From Panicum virgatum (Eukaryota > Streptophyta > Magnoliopsida > Poales > Poaceae), in NCBI RefSeq assembly GCF_016808335.1, contig NC_053143.1, positions 49,466,248 to 49,530,247 on the forward strand: 64,000 bases of DNA, written 5' to 3'. The translations under genes were made by a program, and so were the position numbers. Positions 1-9,940 of the stretch are shown piece by piece. The notes under the pieces are model-generated. The model ran no database searches. It was not told the DNA's origin and worked only from the letters and a program-made list of their open reading frames with translations. Numbering within the stretch: the stretch's first letter is position 1; every line of letters starts with the position of its first letter.

Positions 1-77
1 ATTAGGAGTCAATACCCTAACAAATTCCGTGTCAAAACACAACTCCTAACTCGGATTTCTGCTGAATTGACGGGTCA

Positions 78-182
78 ACCGGTCCGACCGGTTGTTCAGG
101 GCAGTCAGACCGGTCGGATGTATCGGTCAGACCGGTCGGATGTATCGGTCGGACCGGTTGCCTGAGGCAGCTTGACCGGTCG
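78..182. repeat. Array of ACCGGT-centred short palindromes
   Basis: GACCGGTC/CCGACCGGT-type words occur about seven times in roughly 100 bp. Smaller clusters of the same word lie at 638-655, 1131-1172 and 2352-2428, all inside the gag remnant. Neighbouring copies are often 9 bp apart, for example GACCGGTCTGACCGGT. Confidence 0.8.
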
Positions 183-221
183 TGCTGGCTGGTCAGCTGC
201 TTTGACCCTCCATACCTTGCT

Positions 222-2686
222 CTAAGGGACCATGGGTATGCGCTGATTGAATTGTTTGTCCTTTAGCTTCATGATCTCCTGCTCCTTCTTCTCTTGAAAG
301 CGTAGGTGTTGCAGCTTCCTCTTCTGAGTACGAGTCAACCCTGAAGGACACCACCTCGGTTGAAAGTAGTTCGATGCTGAACTACTGCTGCTGGCCTTAC
401 CGCTACTGGCTTTATGATCATTAGCCATGATTGACCTTTGAACAGAAGGATTGACCAATTTACCGAAAACCATCGGTCTTTTACTCACATCATTAACGAC
501 CATCTTGACATCGCTGATCTGCACAACATCATCGGCTATGGTCTTCTCTGGACCAACCTGCATGGTCTTCTCCTCTTCCCTCTTCTCCTTGATGCGATAT
601 TCTTGCCTTGGAAAAGGAGCTTTGCTCGGCCTCTGATGAGACCGGTCTGACCGGTGCAAACTGCCGCCTCTGACCTGATTGGTGTGGTCCCAATCGATCG
701 TGCACTGGGCATGCTAACCTATCGAACACAGGTCTTCTGTGATCCTCCTCCCTGTGGTGAGATGGTGGGTGTAGCATCGGATAACAATACATCCAAATTC
801 TTTCATGTACCCATGCAGGATAAGAAAAACCCGATGTCGGTGACGCCCACGGTGTAATAGTATACACCTTCTGAGGAGGGAACATTGTAGTGCTATCACC
901 CCTACGCTTGCTGGATTCTCCCCTAGGAGAAGAACGCTTGCCTTGATGCGGAGGTGAACTTGGTTCTTTTTTAGTGGCCGATCTTTTGGAACGGCCTTTG
1001 TGTACTTGTTTAGTAACTGATCAAAGGTGAGTTTCTGCTACTCTAATTTCCCTTGTACCTTTGACTCATTAACTTTCCAAGTACCCACTTACGGGTGCTT
1101 AGGCTTGAAAGTCCTGGGTCGTCTATGTGCCTGACCGGTCTGACCGGTTGAAGCGACCAGTCTGACCGGTCGTGCCTGGGCAGCACGCCGACTCGTGTCT
1201 TGCGAGGAACTCTCTTGCCCCCCGGGTCTTGAAGCTTCGACAGTAATTTTTAATGACTCCTTACCATCAGGAGTCTTCTCCAATGTCACTTCCCTAGCCA
1301 GAATCTTGTCATTAATATTTTTCAACCTTGCCTCACCAATGATAACATTTTTTGCTTTAGCTTCTTCGGCTTGTTCCGGCCGAATGAGCACTTTGGCATT
1401 ATCTAGATCAATGGTATGAGCAGGGAATGATGCCTTGTCAACTTGCATCTCATGTATCACTAATCGTCCTTCGTTGACGGCTGATTGGATCTTTCGACGA
1501 AAAATATTGCAGTCATTAGTATCATGAGAAAAAGTATTATGCCACTTGCAATATGCATGCCGCTTTAGCTCCTCAAGCAGCAGTATGGCATGAGACAATT
1601 TGATGTTTCCACTTCTAAGCAAGTCATCAAATATGCGGTCACACTTAGAAACATCAAAAGTAAAACGAGCTTGTTCTTGCCGATTCTTTGGAATCGGCTT
1701 GAGCGATGAACAAGAGTATGGATTAGGTTCTGATGGCCATATGAACTAAGCAACTTCCTTTTTCTCATCGTCCGAATCAGATTTACATTCAACATGTATG
1801 GACTGATGAGTCTCGAAAGTATCTTTTGCATTCTTAACCAATGGCTCTCATTTGCAAATGGTTAACTGTGAGAAACTCAAAGCCTTCAAGTTTTTCTTTT
1901 AAGTAAGAATACAAACCATTGTAAGCCAAGTTCGCCAAATCTTTTTCAAAAATTGTCAAATTAAAGCATCGGTTTTTTATAGCTTTAAATCTCTGGAAAT
2001 AATCCAAGACAGTCCCATCTCGGTCTTGCCTAACCGATGTTAAATCTGACAACTTAGCTTCATTGTGCCCTGCCAGATCTTCTTTTAACTTCGCAAGATC
2101 GGCTTCGTATGTACCACTCGTAGATGCTTGTGCTGCAGAAGTAAAACGATGTGCTATGGGATCATCTTGTACCATCATCTGTATTGAACTCATTGGTGCA
2201 CGCCCGAGAGGATTTTCATGCACATTATCAGAAATCGGTTCGTAAAGAAAACCAGATTCCTGTGAAAGCAAAGGCAGCATAAAATTTGTCAACTCATTCA
2301 TTCGGCTAGGAACTGCTGATTAAGGAATTGAAACGATTGGCGGGCTGACCACCAACGAACTGGTCTGATCGGTCATCTGACTGGTCTGACCGGTCACCTG
2401 GACCGGTCTGACCGGTCCTGTGTGGACCGACGAAGGAGGTGGTGTTTGCCCTGCAAAATAAGTCATCGGCATGGCATACGATGCTTCTTGGGCAGATGTT
2501 GGCAGTAGCCGATGAACTAGTAGTTTGGAAAGCACAATTATCATCTACAGATTTGCCCTTTTTCATAATGTCTAATTGACCCTTTAAATCACCAAGAAAA
2601 TCGTACGTGAGTTTATACATATTGGCAATTTTTTGATCCATAATAGATGATAATTGGCTAAACAAATCGAAAGATGAAGTGCTTAC
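222..2686 (-). pseudogene. Ty3-type gag polyprotein, frame-broken
   Basis: Read from 2686 downward, the segments are: an N-terminal part (2306-2686); a capsid-like part (1834-2301) with the retrotrans_gag signature SVRQDRDGTVLDYFQRFKAI; a zinc-knuckle-like CKWHNTFSHDTNDC segment near 1530; a PVFDRLACPVHDRLG segment near 700; and a terminal YFQPRWCPSGLTRTQKRKLQ segment (222-659) that in this family precedes the protease. The order matches grass Ty3 gag, but the segments sit in different frames with stops between them. No single protein can be made. Gag would package the element RNA. This copy is inert by itself. Confidence 0.75.
2352..2428. repeat. ACCGGT palindrome cluster inside gag N-terminal part
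   Basis: CTGGTCTGA(C/T)CGGTC-like units repeat about six times. On the minus strand they encode a low-complexity G/Q/D/R/S stretch (GDRSDQSDDRSDQ). The clusters at 1131-1172 and 638-655 encode different peptides because they sit in other frames. Confidence 0.75.
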
Positions 2687-2692
2687 CACTAT

Positions 2693-3040
2693 GTAGGAAA
2701 ATGCCTATAGTGACGGGCGTCATCTCCCTAAGTTGACGGGCATCACGCCCGTCACTCCTACATCGTCACTGTTTAGAACAGAAGGGTGACGGGTGTTTGC
2801 CCGTCACCTATGTGTCAAAAAGATGACGGATATCAATAGACAACCATCACCTTTTTTAGTGACTAGGCCCCTCGTATGAGGTCTTAACCTGTCACCTTTG
2901 TCCATTGCTGGTGACGGGCTTTTATCAAAACCCGTCACCTATGATAAGAAATAAGTGACGGGTTGTGCTTTCTTGCACCGTTACCTTGTGAGTATACAGA
3001 AGTGACGGGTTTGGTTGTTGCCTGTCACCGTGGAACCTGA
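2693..3040. repeat. CACTA subterminal repeat array, left end
   Basis: GTGACGGG and its complement CCCGTCAC occur about ten times in both orientations, the usual arrangement of transposase-binding motifs next to a CACTA terminus. Confidence 0.8.
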
Positions 3041-3408
3041 CCCCTGCATGCACGCTCATATTTGCTTCCCGGCTGCATCCTAGAGCACAGTTAGAATTTG
3101 GCAGCCTTCTTTGTTGATCCAGCAAATACATAGCAAACACACAGAATAGAACTCAATTGATATCTCACAAAGGTTACATCAGAAACAACCACACCGTACA
3201 TGACAAACTATATATCGTATATGTGCACTACAAATTATTGTATATCTGCACTACAAATAATCACATGAATCGAGAATCCATGAAAGAAATCAGTTCAGCT
3301 GCGACAGTCCATGAAAGAAGCTGAGAGCTGCTTGTTGTCGAATTGCTTGTCCTTATGACCCCGCATGTCCTAGCAAAAAGTGACAGTCAAATGATGAGTG
3401 CTTGTATG

Positions 3409-3494
3409 ACATATATATATATATATACACACACACATATATATATACACACACATATATATACACATATATATATATACATATATATATATAG
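3409..3494. repeat. AT/AC microsatellite
   Basis: Alternating runs of (TA)n and (CA)n extend over about 85 bp. An 89-codon reading frame through it is only the repeat. Confidence 0.95.
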
Positions 3495-3737
3495 TATTAT
3501 ATTTGACAAAGTCTTACTTCTTGTTGATCCACTTGGTCACGTTGTGCATTTGAATCGGAGGATCCAATTTCTGACATGGCTGCTCATAAAAGATCCAATA
3601 AAACCAAAATGATCCAAAAATGCATAAAAGATCAGCGGACTAGGTTCTCAACTATAAAAAATATAACATAGAAATGCATCAGAAGTGGGAGAGATATGTT
3701 TGGATTAAATAACAATCCATTTGTCATTCCGATACCA

Positions 3738-4190
3738 CTCTCAAGAATCCATGAAAACCACAGCCTCAAAAGACAGAAACATATGTCACACACCAGCGAG
3801 TGCACATGACATATGTTTCATGCCATTTGAGGCCGACCTGTTCATAGCAAGTACTCAATCTCTCAATTTTATTTGGCAAAGGTGGCAGTGAGTGATTCCC
3901 TCTCAAGAATCCATGAAGAGCTCAGCCTCGAAGGGCAGAAACATATGCCACACACCAGCGAGTGTTCATGGCATATGTTTGATGCCCTACGAGGCTGACC
4001 TGTTCATGGAAAGTATCAATCTCTCAATTTTATTTGGCAAAGGTGGCAATGAGTGATTCACTCTCAAGAATGCATGAAGAGCTCGGCCACGAAGGGCAGA
4101 AACATATGCCACACACCAGCGACTGTTCATGGCATATGTTTCATGCCCTTTGAGGCCGACCTGTTCATGGCAACTATCAATTTCACTCTC
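3738..4190. repeat. Three tandem units, each forming a long hairpin
   Basis: A unit of about 162 bp starts at 3738, 3900 and 4061 (periods 162 and 161). Each unit holds an inverted repeat of about 70-75 nt: 3763-3833, 3923-3997 and 4084-4158. In the middle unit the arms begin CAGCCTCG and end CGAGGCTG, with the inner stem AAACATATGCCA/TGGCATATGTTT and a loop of about 20 nt. Stem differences between units are partly compensated (CATATGTCA pairs with TGACATATG in unit 1). No protein-coding signal was seen. Confidence 0.85.
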
Positions 4191-4330
4191 CCATATCATC
4201 ATTTGCCTCTAATTGCAAAAATATGCAGCAAATCCAATTACTATTTGCAAATTTCAACATGAACAACAAGCATATGTATGACAGCAAGAACAATATTGCC
4301 TGAAGACAGCGACGGGCGCGACGGCGTCAC

Positions 4331-4560
4331 CGGCTCTGGATCTTGACTGCGGGCGGCGGCTGGGCTCTGGATCTTGCCTGCACGACGGCGTGCCTAGCTC
4401 TGGATCTTGCCTGCGCGACGCCGTGACCGGCTCTGGATCTAGCCTGCGGTCGGCGGCTCGGCTCTGGATCTTGACTGTGAGCGGCGACTGGGCTCTGGAT
4501 CTTGCCTGCGTGACGGCGTGCCCAGCTCTGGATCTTGCTTGCGGTCGGCGACGAGGAGGC
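4331..4560. repeat. About 32-bp minisatellite, 7 copies
   Basis: CTCTGGATCT(T)GCCTGC-type units start near 4334, 4365, 4398, 4431, 4462, 4493 and 4526, with spacings alternating between 31 and 33 bp. The tract is GC-rich and stays open in more than one frame because of the repeat. Confidence 0.85.
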
Positions 4561-4661
4561 GCGACGGCGTGCCTGGATCTCCTCCTTGCCCGCGATGATG
4601 ATGCGGCGAAGAGGGCGGCACGACCGGAGGTGGCGAGGAGGTGGGCGGTGAGGCGGCGCGA

Positions 4662-4718
4662 CCTAGGGTTTGAAATGGGAGATGAAGACCTAAGGCAAAG
4701 GGGGATGGCTTTATATCC
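4662..4718 (-). promoter_or_regulatory. Possible minus-strand promoter and leader
   Basis: On the minus strand GGATATAAAGCC (4707-4718) resembles a TATA box. It is followed about 40 bp downstream by AAACCCTAGG (4662-4671), a word common in plant 5' leaders. A transcript from here would run through the minisatellite and then the three-hairpin array. This is a motif-level call only. Confidence 0.35.
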
Positions 4719-4734
4719 AGTTCCAACTTGACAT

Positions 4735-4930
4735 AGGCGACGGGCAAAGTTCGTGGCCCGTGACCTTTCTTTTAGGTTCCCAGTGCAGAAAATGAAGATT
4801 CTTTCCAGTGTGGCCTGTCACCTTTGACTTAGGTGACGGGCGATGTTTCGGATCCGTCACCTTTCAGACATAGGTGACGGGTGTCAAATATGTCGCCCGT
4901 CACCTATGACTGATAGGTGACGGGTATTGC
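4735..4930. repeat. Second cluster of CACTA subterminal repeats
   Basis: GGTGACGGG/CCCGTCACC motifs of the same kind as at 2693-3040 recur here, next to the 3' end of the transposase remnant. No CACTA-type terminus was found at its edges, so either the element end has two repeat clusters or a related copy was lost here. Confidence 0.7.
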
Positions 4931-5092
4931 AGTTGCACTTACACTTCCAGGAAGCAATTCAGAATGATGTACATTGCAGTTGCACTTACACTTCCATAAA
5001 GCAATTCCAGGCCAACATATTACATCGAAAAACATATTACATTACACTATAATTATTTGGGACATCAAAATTCAGACTTTGACCATGTTACA

Positions 5093-8000
5093 CTAGGTTT
5101 CTTTACGTCCACGCCCACATCCACGCCTACGTCCACGGCCTGACTTTGACCTCACACGGATTTTTTCGTTATGGTCGGTCCACAGGTACGGGGTCTTGTC
5201 GTTGGTATTTAGGCGGGGGAGGTCACAAGTTGCAAAAGGAGGGAATTCATCAAATTGATTAAACTCCTCATCCACTGCATTTTGCACCCCAATGATCCTT
5301 CTCTTGCCAGGAAGGACAATATGCCGCATCGTCCTAACTGTATCAGGCACATAAAACACTTGCAGCACATCTTTTGCCAAAACAAAGGGTTATGTTTTGT
5401 ACCCAACATTGCGAAGATCAACGCACAAACCCATTCTTGTCATGTATCACTCCCTGTGACCCTTGAACCCATCGGCATTTGAATAGGGCAACCTTGAATT
5501 CCAAGTAGTTGAGCTCCCATATCTCCTCTATTTGACCATAGTTTGGGGCCTTTTGCATGTTGTTATCATAAGCATCATTGCGGACCCCACTGTTCTAGTA
5601 TATGCTTTTCTTGTCCTGTTGTACTGTGTAAAATGTGTATCCATTGATATCATAGGCCTGATATGTCATCACAGTGAATATGAGGCCTGCAGGTAGTTTC
5701 TTAATGTCATCATTCGCTACATTGCTTGCTGCCACATGATCTTTGAACCAACTGTTGAACTTGTCGGTGTTCGGACCTCGCGGTCTAGCACCAACTAGTA
5801 ATAATGCTGCGCGTCCCTGTCCCTAGATGGTTGATGCAAGAAGAAACACAGTGACACCGAATTTATCCTGGTTCCGGCCGATGAGGCCGTACGTCCTGCG
5901 GAGGGAAAGGTATTGTATTATCTTGCACCGGGGTGTAGTAGGGGGTACAAGCTTAAGCGAGAGAGGGAGAGAGGCTCCCAAGTCTATAGATGGGCTAGAG
6001 TTTGATTGAGGCAAATGCCAATATCGGAAGCGAGTGCGAGTGGCTGTTCGTGTGTATCTGTCCGGGCACCCGTGTTTGTGCGCCCCTCCTTCCTTTTATA
6101 GACTCAAGGAGAGAGGGGTTATATATGTGAGATATCCACGGGGTTGTCCCTTTCTCCCCGAATCGGGGGTGAACAGTTGGTCATTCCTGTCGCTGAGCGC
6201 TGTGGGGCATGGCGTCGGGCGTGGTCGTCGTCCTTGGAAGCCTTTTGACCGTGCCCGGAGCGTGTCCTCGCCCTGTGGCGCCAGTCGGCGGCGTGGCGGT
6301 TGCTGTAGAGGTGCGCAGTGTACTGTGTTGGATGAGGCGGGGCGTCGAGGGTGCTATCCGAGGGCTGCTTTACCCCGGTCATGGGCCGTACCGCGTTCGA
6401 AGATGGCTGCCCATGCCCGTTGAGGGTCCTACAGGGGAAAAGAGTACAAGAAGCAGGCGTCACAGTGGCGGAGTGGTGTCAGACATGTCCGCACAGTATT
6501 ACGCTGATCCACACCGCGCCGGGAATAGCGGCACATTGATCGGAGCAGGAGGACGGGACGCCGGTCACGTCCGCTGTGCGGTGTGGTGGCTGACGCCGGC
6601 TGACGTCGTCTGACTCCCGCTCCATGCCGCGGAGTGGTTAGCAGTAAATGAGCTGGTCCCATCAGGTGGTTGGGACGCAGCCCTAATCTGCCGAGGGGGG
6701 TCTCGAACGAGGCGGAGTTTTCCCCGCGCCGAGGCCCCGGGGAGGGCTCGGCTCGGTGGGCTTCGGGCGAGGCGGAGATTGTCTGCGCTTCGAGGGGCCT
6801 CGGTGTGGAGCCCTTGAGCGAGGCAGAGTTTGCTCCACGGCTAGGGAGGCCTCGGAAGGGCCGTACCGTGGTGTTGGGCCGTGGGCCAAGTGTGCGTTTG
6901 GGCTTTTTGGCTCCCGGGGAGGATTTGGGGCCAAGTGTTTGATTGTGTTTTGCGTTTTTTGGGGCGTTTTAGTCCCTAGGTTAGGGTGCGCCAAATTATG
7001 GTACCCGACAGATCTCTTTCATGTGCTTTTTGGCAACCCAACCTTCACCTCTCCCAGGATTTTGCTGTACAATAAGCTCTTTGTGCTCTAGTACATATGG
7101 CACCACCACCTCCATATGTTCAAGGACAAGAAAATGGGCTTGATCATACGTTTCTCGTTCCGGATTCATAGACTTCTTGCCTAGAGTCCCAACCCCATCC
7201 AACCTCCCTTCGTGTCTTGAATGAGGCACTCCAATTGGGTTATTTGGATCCAAGTAAGTCATCGACCACTCAACAGCCTCCTCGGCCCCGTATCGACTGA
7301 TGATGTTTCCCTCTAGATATTTATGATTATTTACGAATGACTTCAGGATACCCATGTATCTCTCATAAGGAAATATCTGGTGAAGGTAAGATGGGCCAAG
7401 GTAGTGTATCTCCCGTGAGGTGAACCATAATATCGAAAAATGTCGGAGGGAAGAAGGTCTCCATTAGACAAAGTGTCTCATGTAACCGTCTGTCTAGAGC
7501 TGTAAGCTGATGATCATCAATGACCTTTTGCTCTATGGCATTGAAGAAGAAGCAGAGGCTCATGGCTGTCTCACGAACCTTCACAGAGAGCACATTCCTG
7601 ATTGCTACAGGCAGTATTGACGTCATAAGCATGTGACAGTCATAAGACTTCATCGTGACGAAATTCAGCTTCAGTTCTTTCATGCTGACTAGCCTGGCAA
7701 AGTTGGAACCGTATCCTGAGGAAAATTTTATACTATGCAAGAATTGGCATAATTCTTTCTTCCCCTTTCTGAACATTGTGATGGCGGGCTACAGAAAGGT
7801 CTTTTCCATTTTCCGCTTCTTGGACGTTAAGCTCAGGACGAATGACCATATCTTCCAGATCAGCTCTGGCGTTCTCATGGTCCTTTCCTTTACCCTTTGT
7901 GTACATGATTGTGCCGACAAGGCTCTCACAAATATTTTTTTTAAATGCATGGTTTCAATTGAATGTCGGACTGCTAAGATGTGCCAATACTCTAACTCCC

Positions 8001-8377
8001 ATAGTATGGATTTCTTATTCCAGATCCCTTCATCATGACCATCATCATCACCTCCATGATCAACTCCACGTTTCCATTTGCCGAGAATGGTAGGGACATC
8101 CTAAACCTGACTGTACATATCACTCCCTGAGAAATGTGGTGGAGGATTTCATGTCTCCCTTGTACCATCAAACTGTCTGTCCATGCTTCGGAAGCCATCT
8201 TCTGTGGCCCATATATGCAAATTTGTTCGAGTTCTTCAGCCACAAGAAACATGTGTCTGACGAGCAGTGGGAGCAACCTTGACCCTTCCTTTTGCTCTGC
8301 CCGGACAAATTACGATGAACCGGGATGGTGGTCATCAGCACAGCATGCAAAGTGAATTGCTGATTGACGACAGCATC
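5093..8377 (-). pseudogene. CACTA TNP2-type transposase, broken and split by a solo LTR
   Basis: Reading downward from 8377: a Transposase_21-like part (8168-8377) with FTLHAVLMTTIPVHRNLSGQ and YMGHRRWLPK; a middle part to about 7780; a DUF4218-like part (6996-7776) with MKSYDCHMLMTSILPVAIRN and NPIGVPHSRHEGRLDGVGTLG; then a DUF4216-like part (5093-5761) with VMTYQAYDINGYTFYT and LAKDVLQVFYVPD. The N-terminal Transpos_assoc part is absent, cut at 8377. Frameshifts and stops are visible, for example a TAA shortly before LAKDVLQ. Skipping the LTR and one TSD copy rejoins the frame across 5761/7011. TNP2 would bind and cleave element ends. This copy cannot. Confidence 0.8.
5762..7010 (-). mobile_element. 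Solo LTR of a Ty3-type element
   Basis: The 1249-bp segment starts TGTCGG and ends CCGACA. It is flanked by GAACT (5757-5761) and GATCT (7011-7015), a 5-bp TSD with one mismatch. On the minus strand it begins TGTCGGGTACCATAATT, a start I associate with grass Ty3 LTRs. It contains TATAAAAGG on the minus strand near 6098, so the LTR points left. No internal region is present, so it is a solo LTR made by recombination. Reading frames inside it are chance GC-rich frames. Confidence 0.8.
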
Positions 8378-9107
8378 CACTACAACAAATATAGCCTTTT
8401 GTGACGAATACCTCGTGACATTGGGGCTATTCGTCCTTACGTCAGTTTGCTTTGTGACGTTTTCTATTGGGCAGTATAGTTTAGTGATGAAAATGATTTG
8501 TCCGTCACTAAGATCAACTCGAAATTGTCACAAATGATTACCGCTCTAAATTATGACAAACTTTATGTCGTCATGAAAGCTAATCGACAGACGTCACAAA
8601 TTTATGACAAATTGACAATATTGATTCATCATAAAATTTGTTTTCAATGAATTGAGAAGTGGGTACACAAGTCATTTTTATTATTTAATTAGCAATAAAA
8701 TACTAGAACTATTTTAGTATTTTTAGAACTAACCTTGCATCAAGATTAATACATCATATGTTGCATTTGTTTGTTCCTAAACCATGGACTAATCCAAATA
8801 TCAAAACTAATTGTTGTACTTATTTGGTGGGTTCCATATATTATGCTTTTCCGTTTTGAGTTACTATTTAAAACCACTAAAATTTTAAATCTTTTAAAGT
8901 CCTCTAACAAATTAAAATTTGTGAAGCTATCAAAATATTTGACCAAAGGCAACACATCCAGTTATGATTGGTGTATATGGGTTAAAATATTCCTATCCTA
9001 AGACCCGACTATGATAAAAAAATAACAAGAAAATAGGATTAAAATATTTTTATCCTAAGTTAGAAACGGACTTGAATTTAAAAATGACAAAAAAGAAATA
9101 AATAAAA

Positions 9108-9940
9108 ATGCGAAAGGAAGGATGTATGGGCCGACCGTCAGGAGCCCCAATCGGCAGAGCCCGCATCCCTGCACGGCCGCACCAAATCACCCAGCCAAAA
9201 AATGAAGAAACCTGCTACGGCTGCCAATCTTATCTTCTGCGTTCCACCCGGGCTCCTCATAGTCTCCGCTCCTCACAAACCAGGCCGCCGCCGCCGCTGC
9301 TCGCGTTCCTCGAATCCCTAGCTCTACCACCCTCGTTGCTACCAATCTCACCTTACCTTGCTCCTATCCTCCTTCGAGATCCCGTTCATGCTCAGCCCGT
9401 CGTATCCTCCCCAATCCCCATCCCAGATCCGGAAGCTTGGGGTCAGCTTCGAGGGTTCTGCGGGATGGACGACAAGGCAAAGATGGAGAGCAAGCTCCCC
9501 TCGGCGGCGGCGTTCCTGCAGGCCGCTGCGCGCCTGGCCGTGCAGGCCTCCGCCCGGCGCCCCGAGGTCCCATCCAGGCTGCCGCCCTACACCCCGCCAG
9601 GAGGCCGTCCTGCAGGCTGCCGCCGTGCGCCCCGAGCACAGCAAGCAGGAGGCCCTCACCTCCACCGCTGGTATGCCTTCTTCCTTTGATTCTTCATGTG
9701 CGCACTGCAATCCTTGTACCGTCTCGCACGGCCCCAGCCAGCTGGATTTGTCGATTCCATTTCCACCAGATCGAGGCGGCGACGGCCGAAGAGGGCAACC
9801 TCGACCTCAGCAGCAGCGGGTCAACACGCTCGTGTCCAAGATCTGCCTCTGATGCGTAGAACTCCGCCACCACCGTTCATCTCCTCCTCGGGTTCTCTCT
9901 CCCCCTGTATCCAGGTAATGGACTAATCTTCTTCTACTAG
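9108..9940 (+). other. GC-rich gene-like cargo inside CACTA 2
   Basis: A GC-rich island in an AT-rich element looks like the 5' part of a plant gene. A pyrimidine-rich leader (about 9240-9430) is followed by ATG at 9464 opening MDDKAKMESKLPSAAAFLQA. An Ala/Arg-rich stretch and a possible GTATGC donor at about 9670 come next. The frame is lost soon after. I do not recognise the source gene. Captured gene fragments are common in CACTA elements, so a capture is likely but a functional product is not. Confidence 0.4.

Larger units (their letters stand above)
1..2686 (-). mobile_element. Ty3/gypsy LTR retrotransposon fragment (gag part)
   Basis: The minus strand carries the gag end of a Ty3-type element in conserved order but broken frames. 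The fragment continues beyond the left edge, so no LTR or pol is visible. Its other end is cut at 2687 by the terminus of a CACTA element. It is an old or damaged insertion, because the gag-like segments lie in three different frames. Several clusters of the short palindrome ACCGGT lie inside it. Confidence 0.75.
2687..8377 (-). mobile_element. Truncated CACTA (En/Spm) element 1
   Basis: The left terminus is CACTATGTAGGAAAATGCC at 2687, preceded by TAC. Arrays of GTGACGGGC/GCCCGTCAC subterminal repeats follow (2693-3040 and 4735-4930), then a minus-strand TNP2-type transposase remnant (5093-8377). The other terminus is missing: the transposase is cut at 8377 by the terminus of another CACTA element, and its continuation is not found on the far side. 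A minus-strand solo LTR (5762-7010) interrupts the transposase. The stretch 3041-4730 contains a microsatellite, a tandem hairpin array and a GC-rich minisatellite. Confidence 0.8.

Noticed and set aside
3400..3612. 89-codon frame
   Set aside because: It is mostly translated AT/AC microsatellite.
6034..7091. Frames of 100-134 codons on both strands
   Set aside because: They lie inside the solo LTR at 5762-7010 and cross its boundary.
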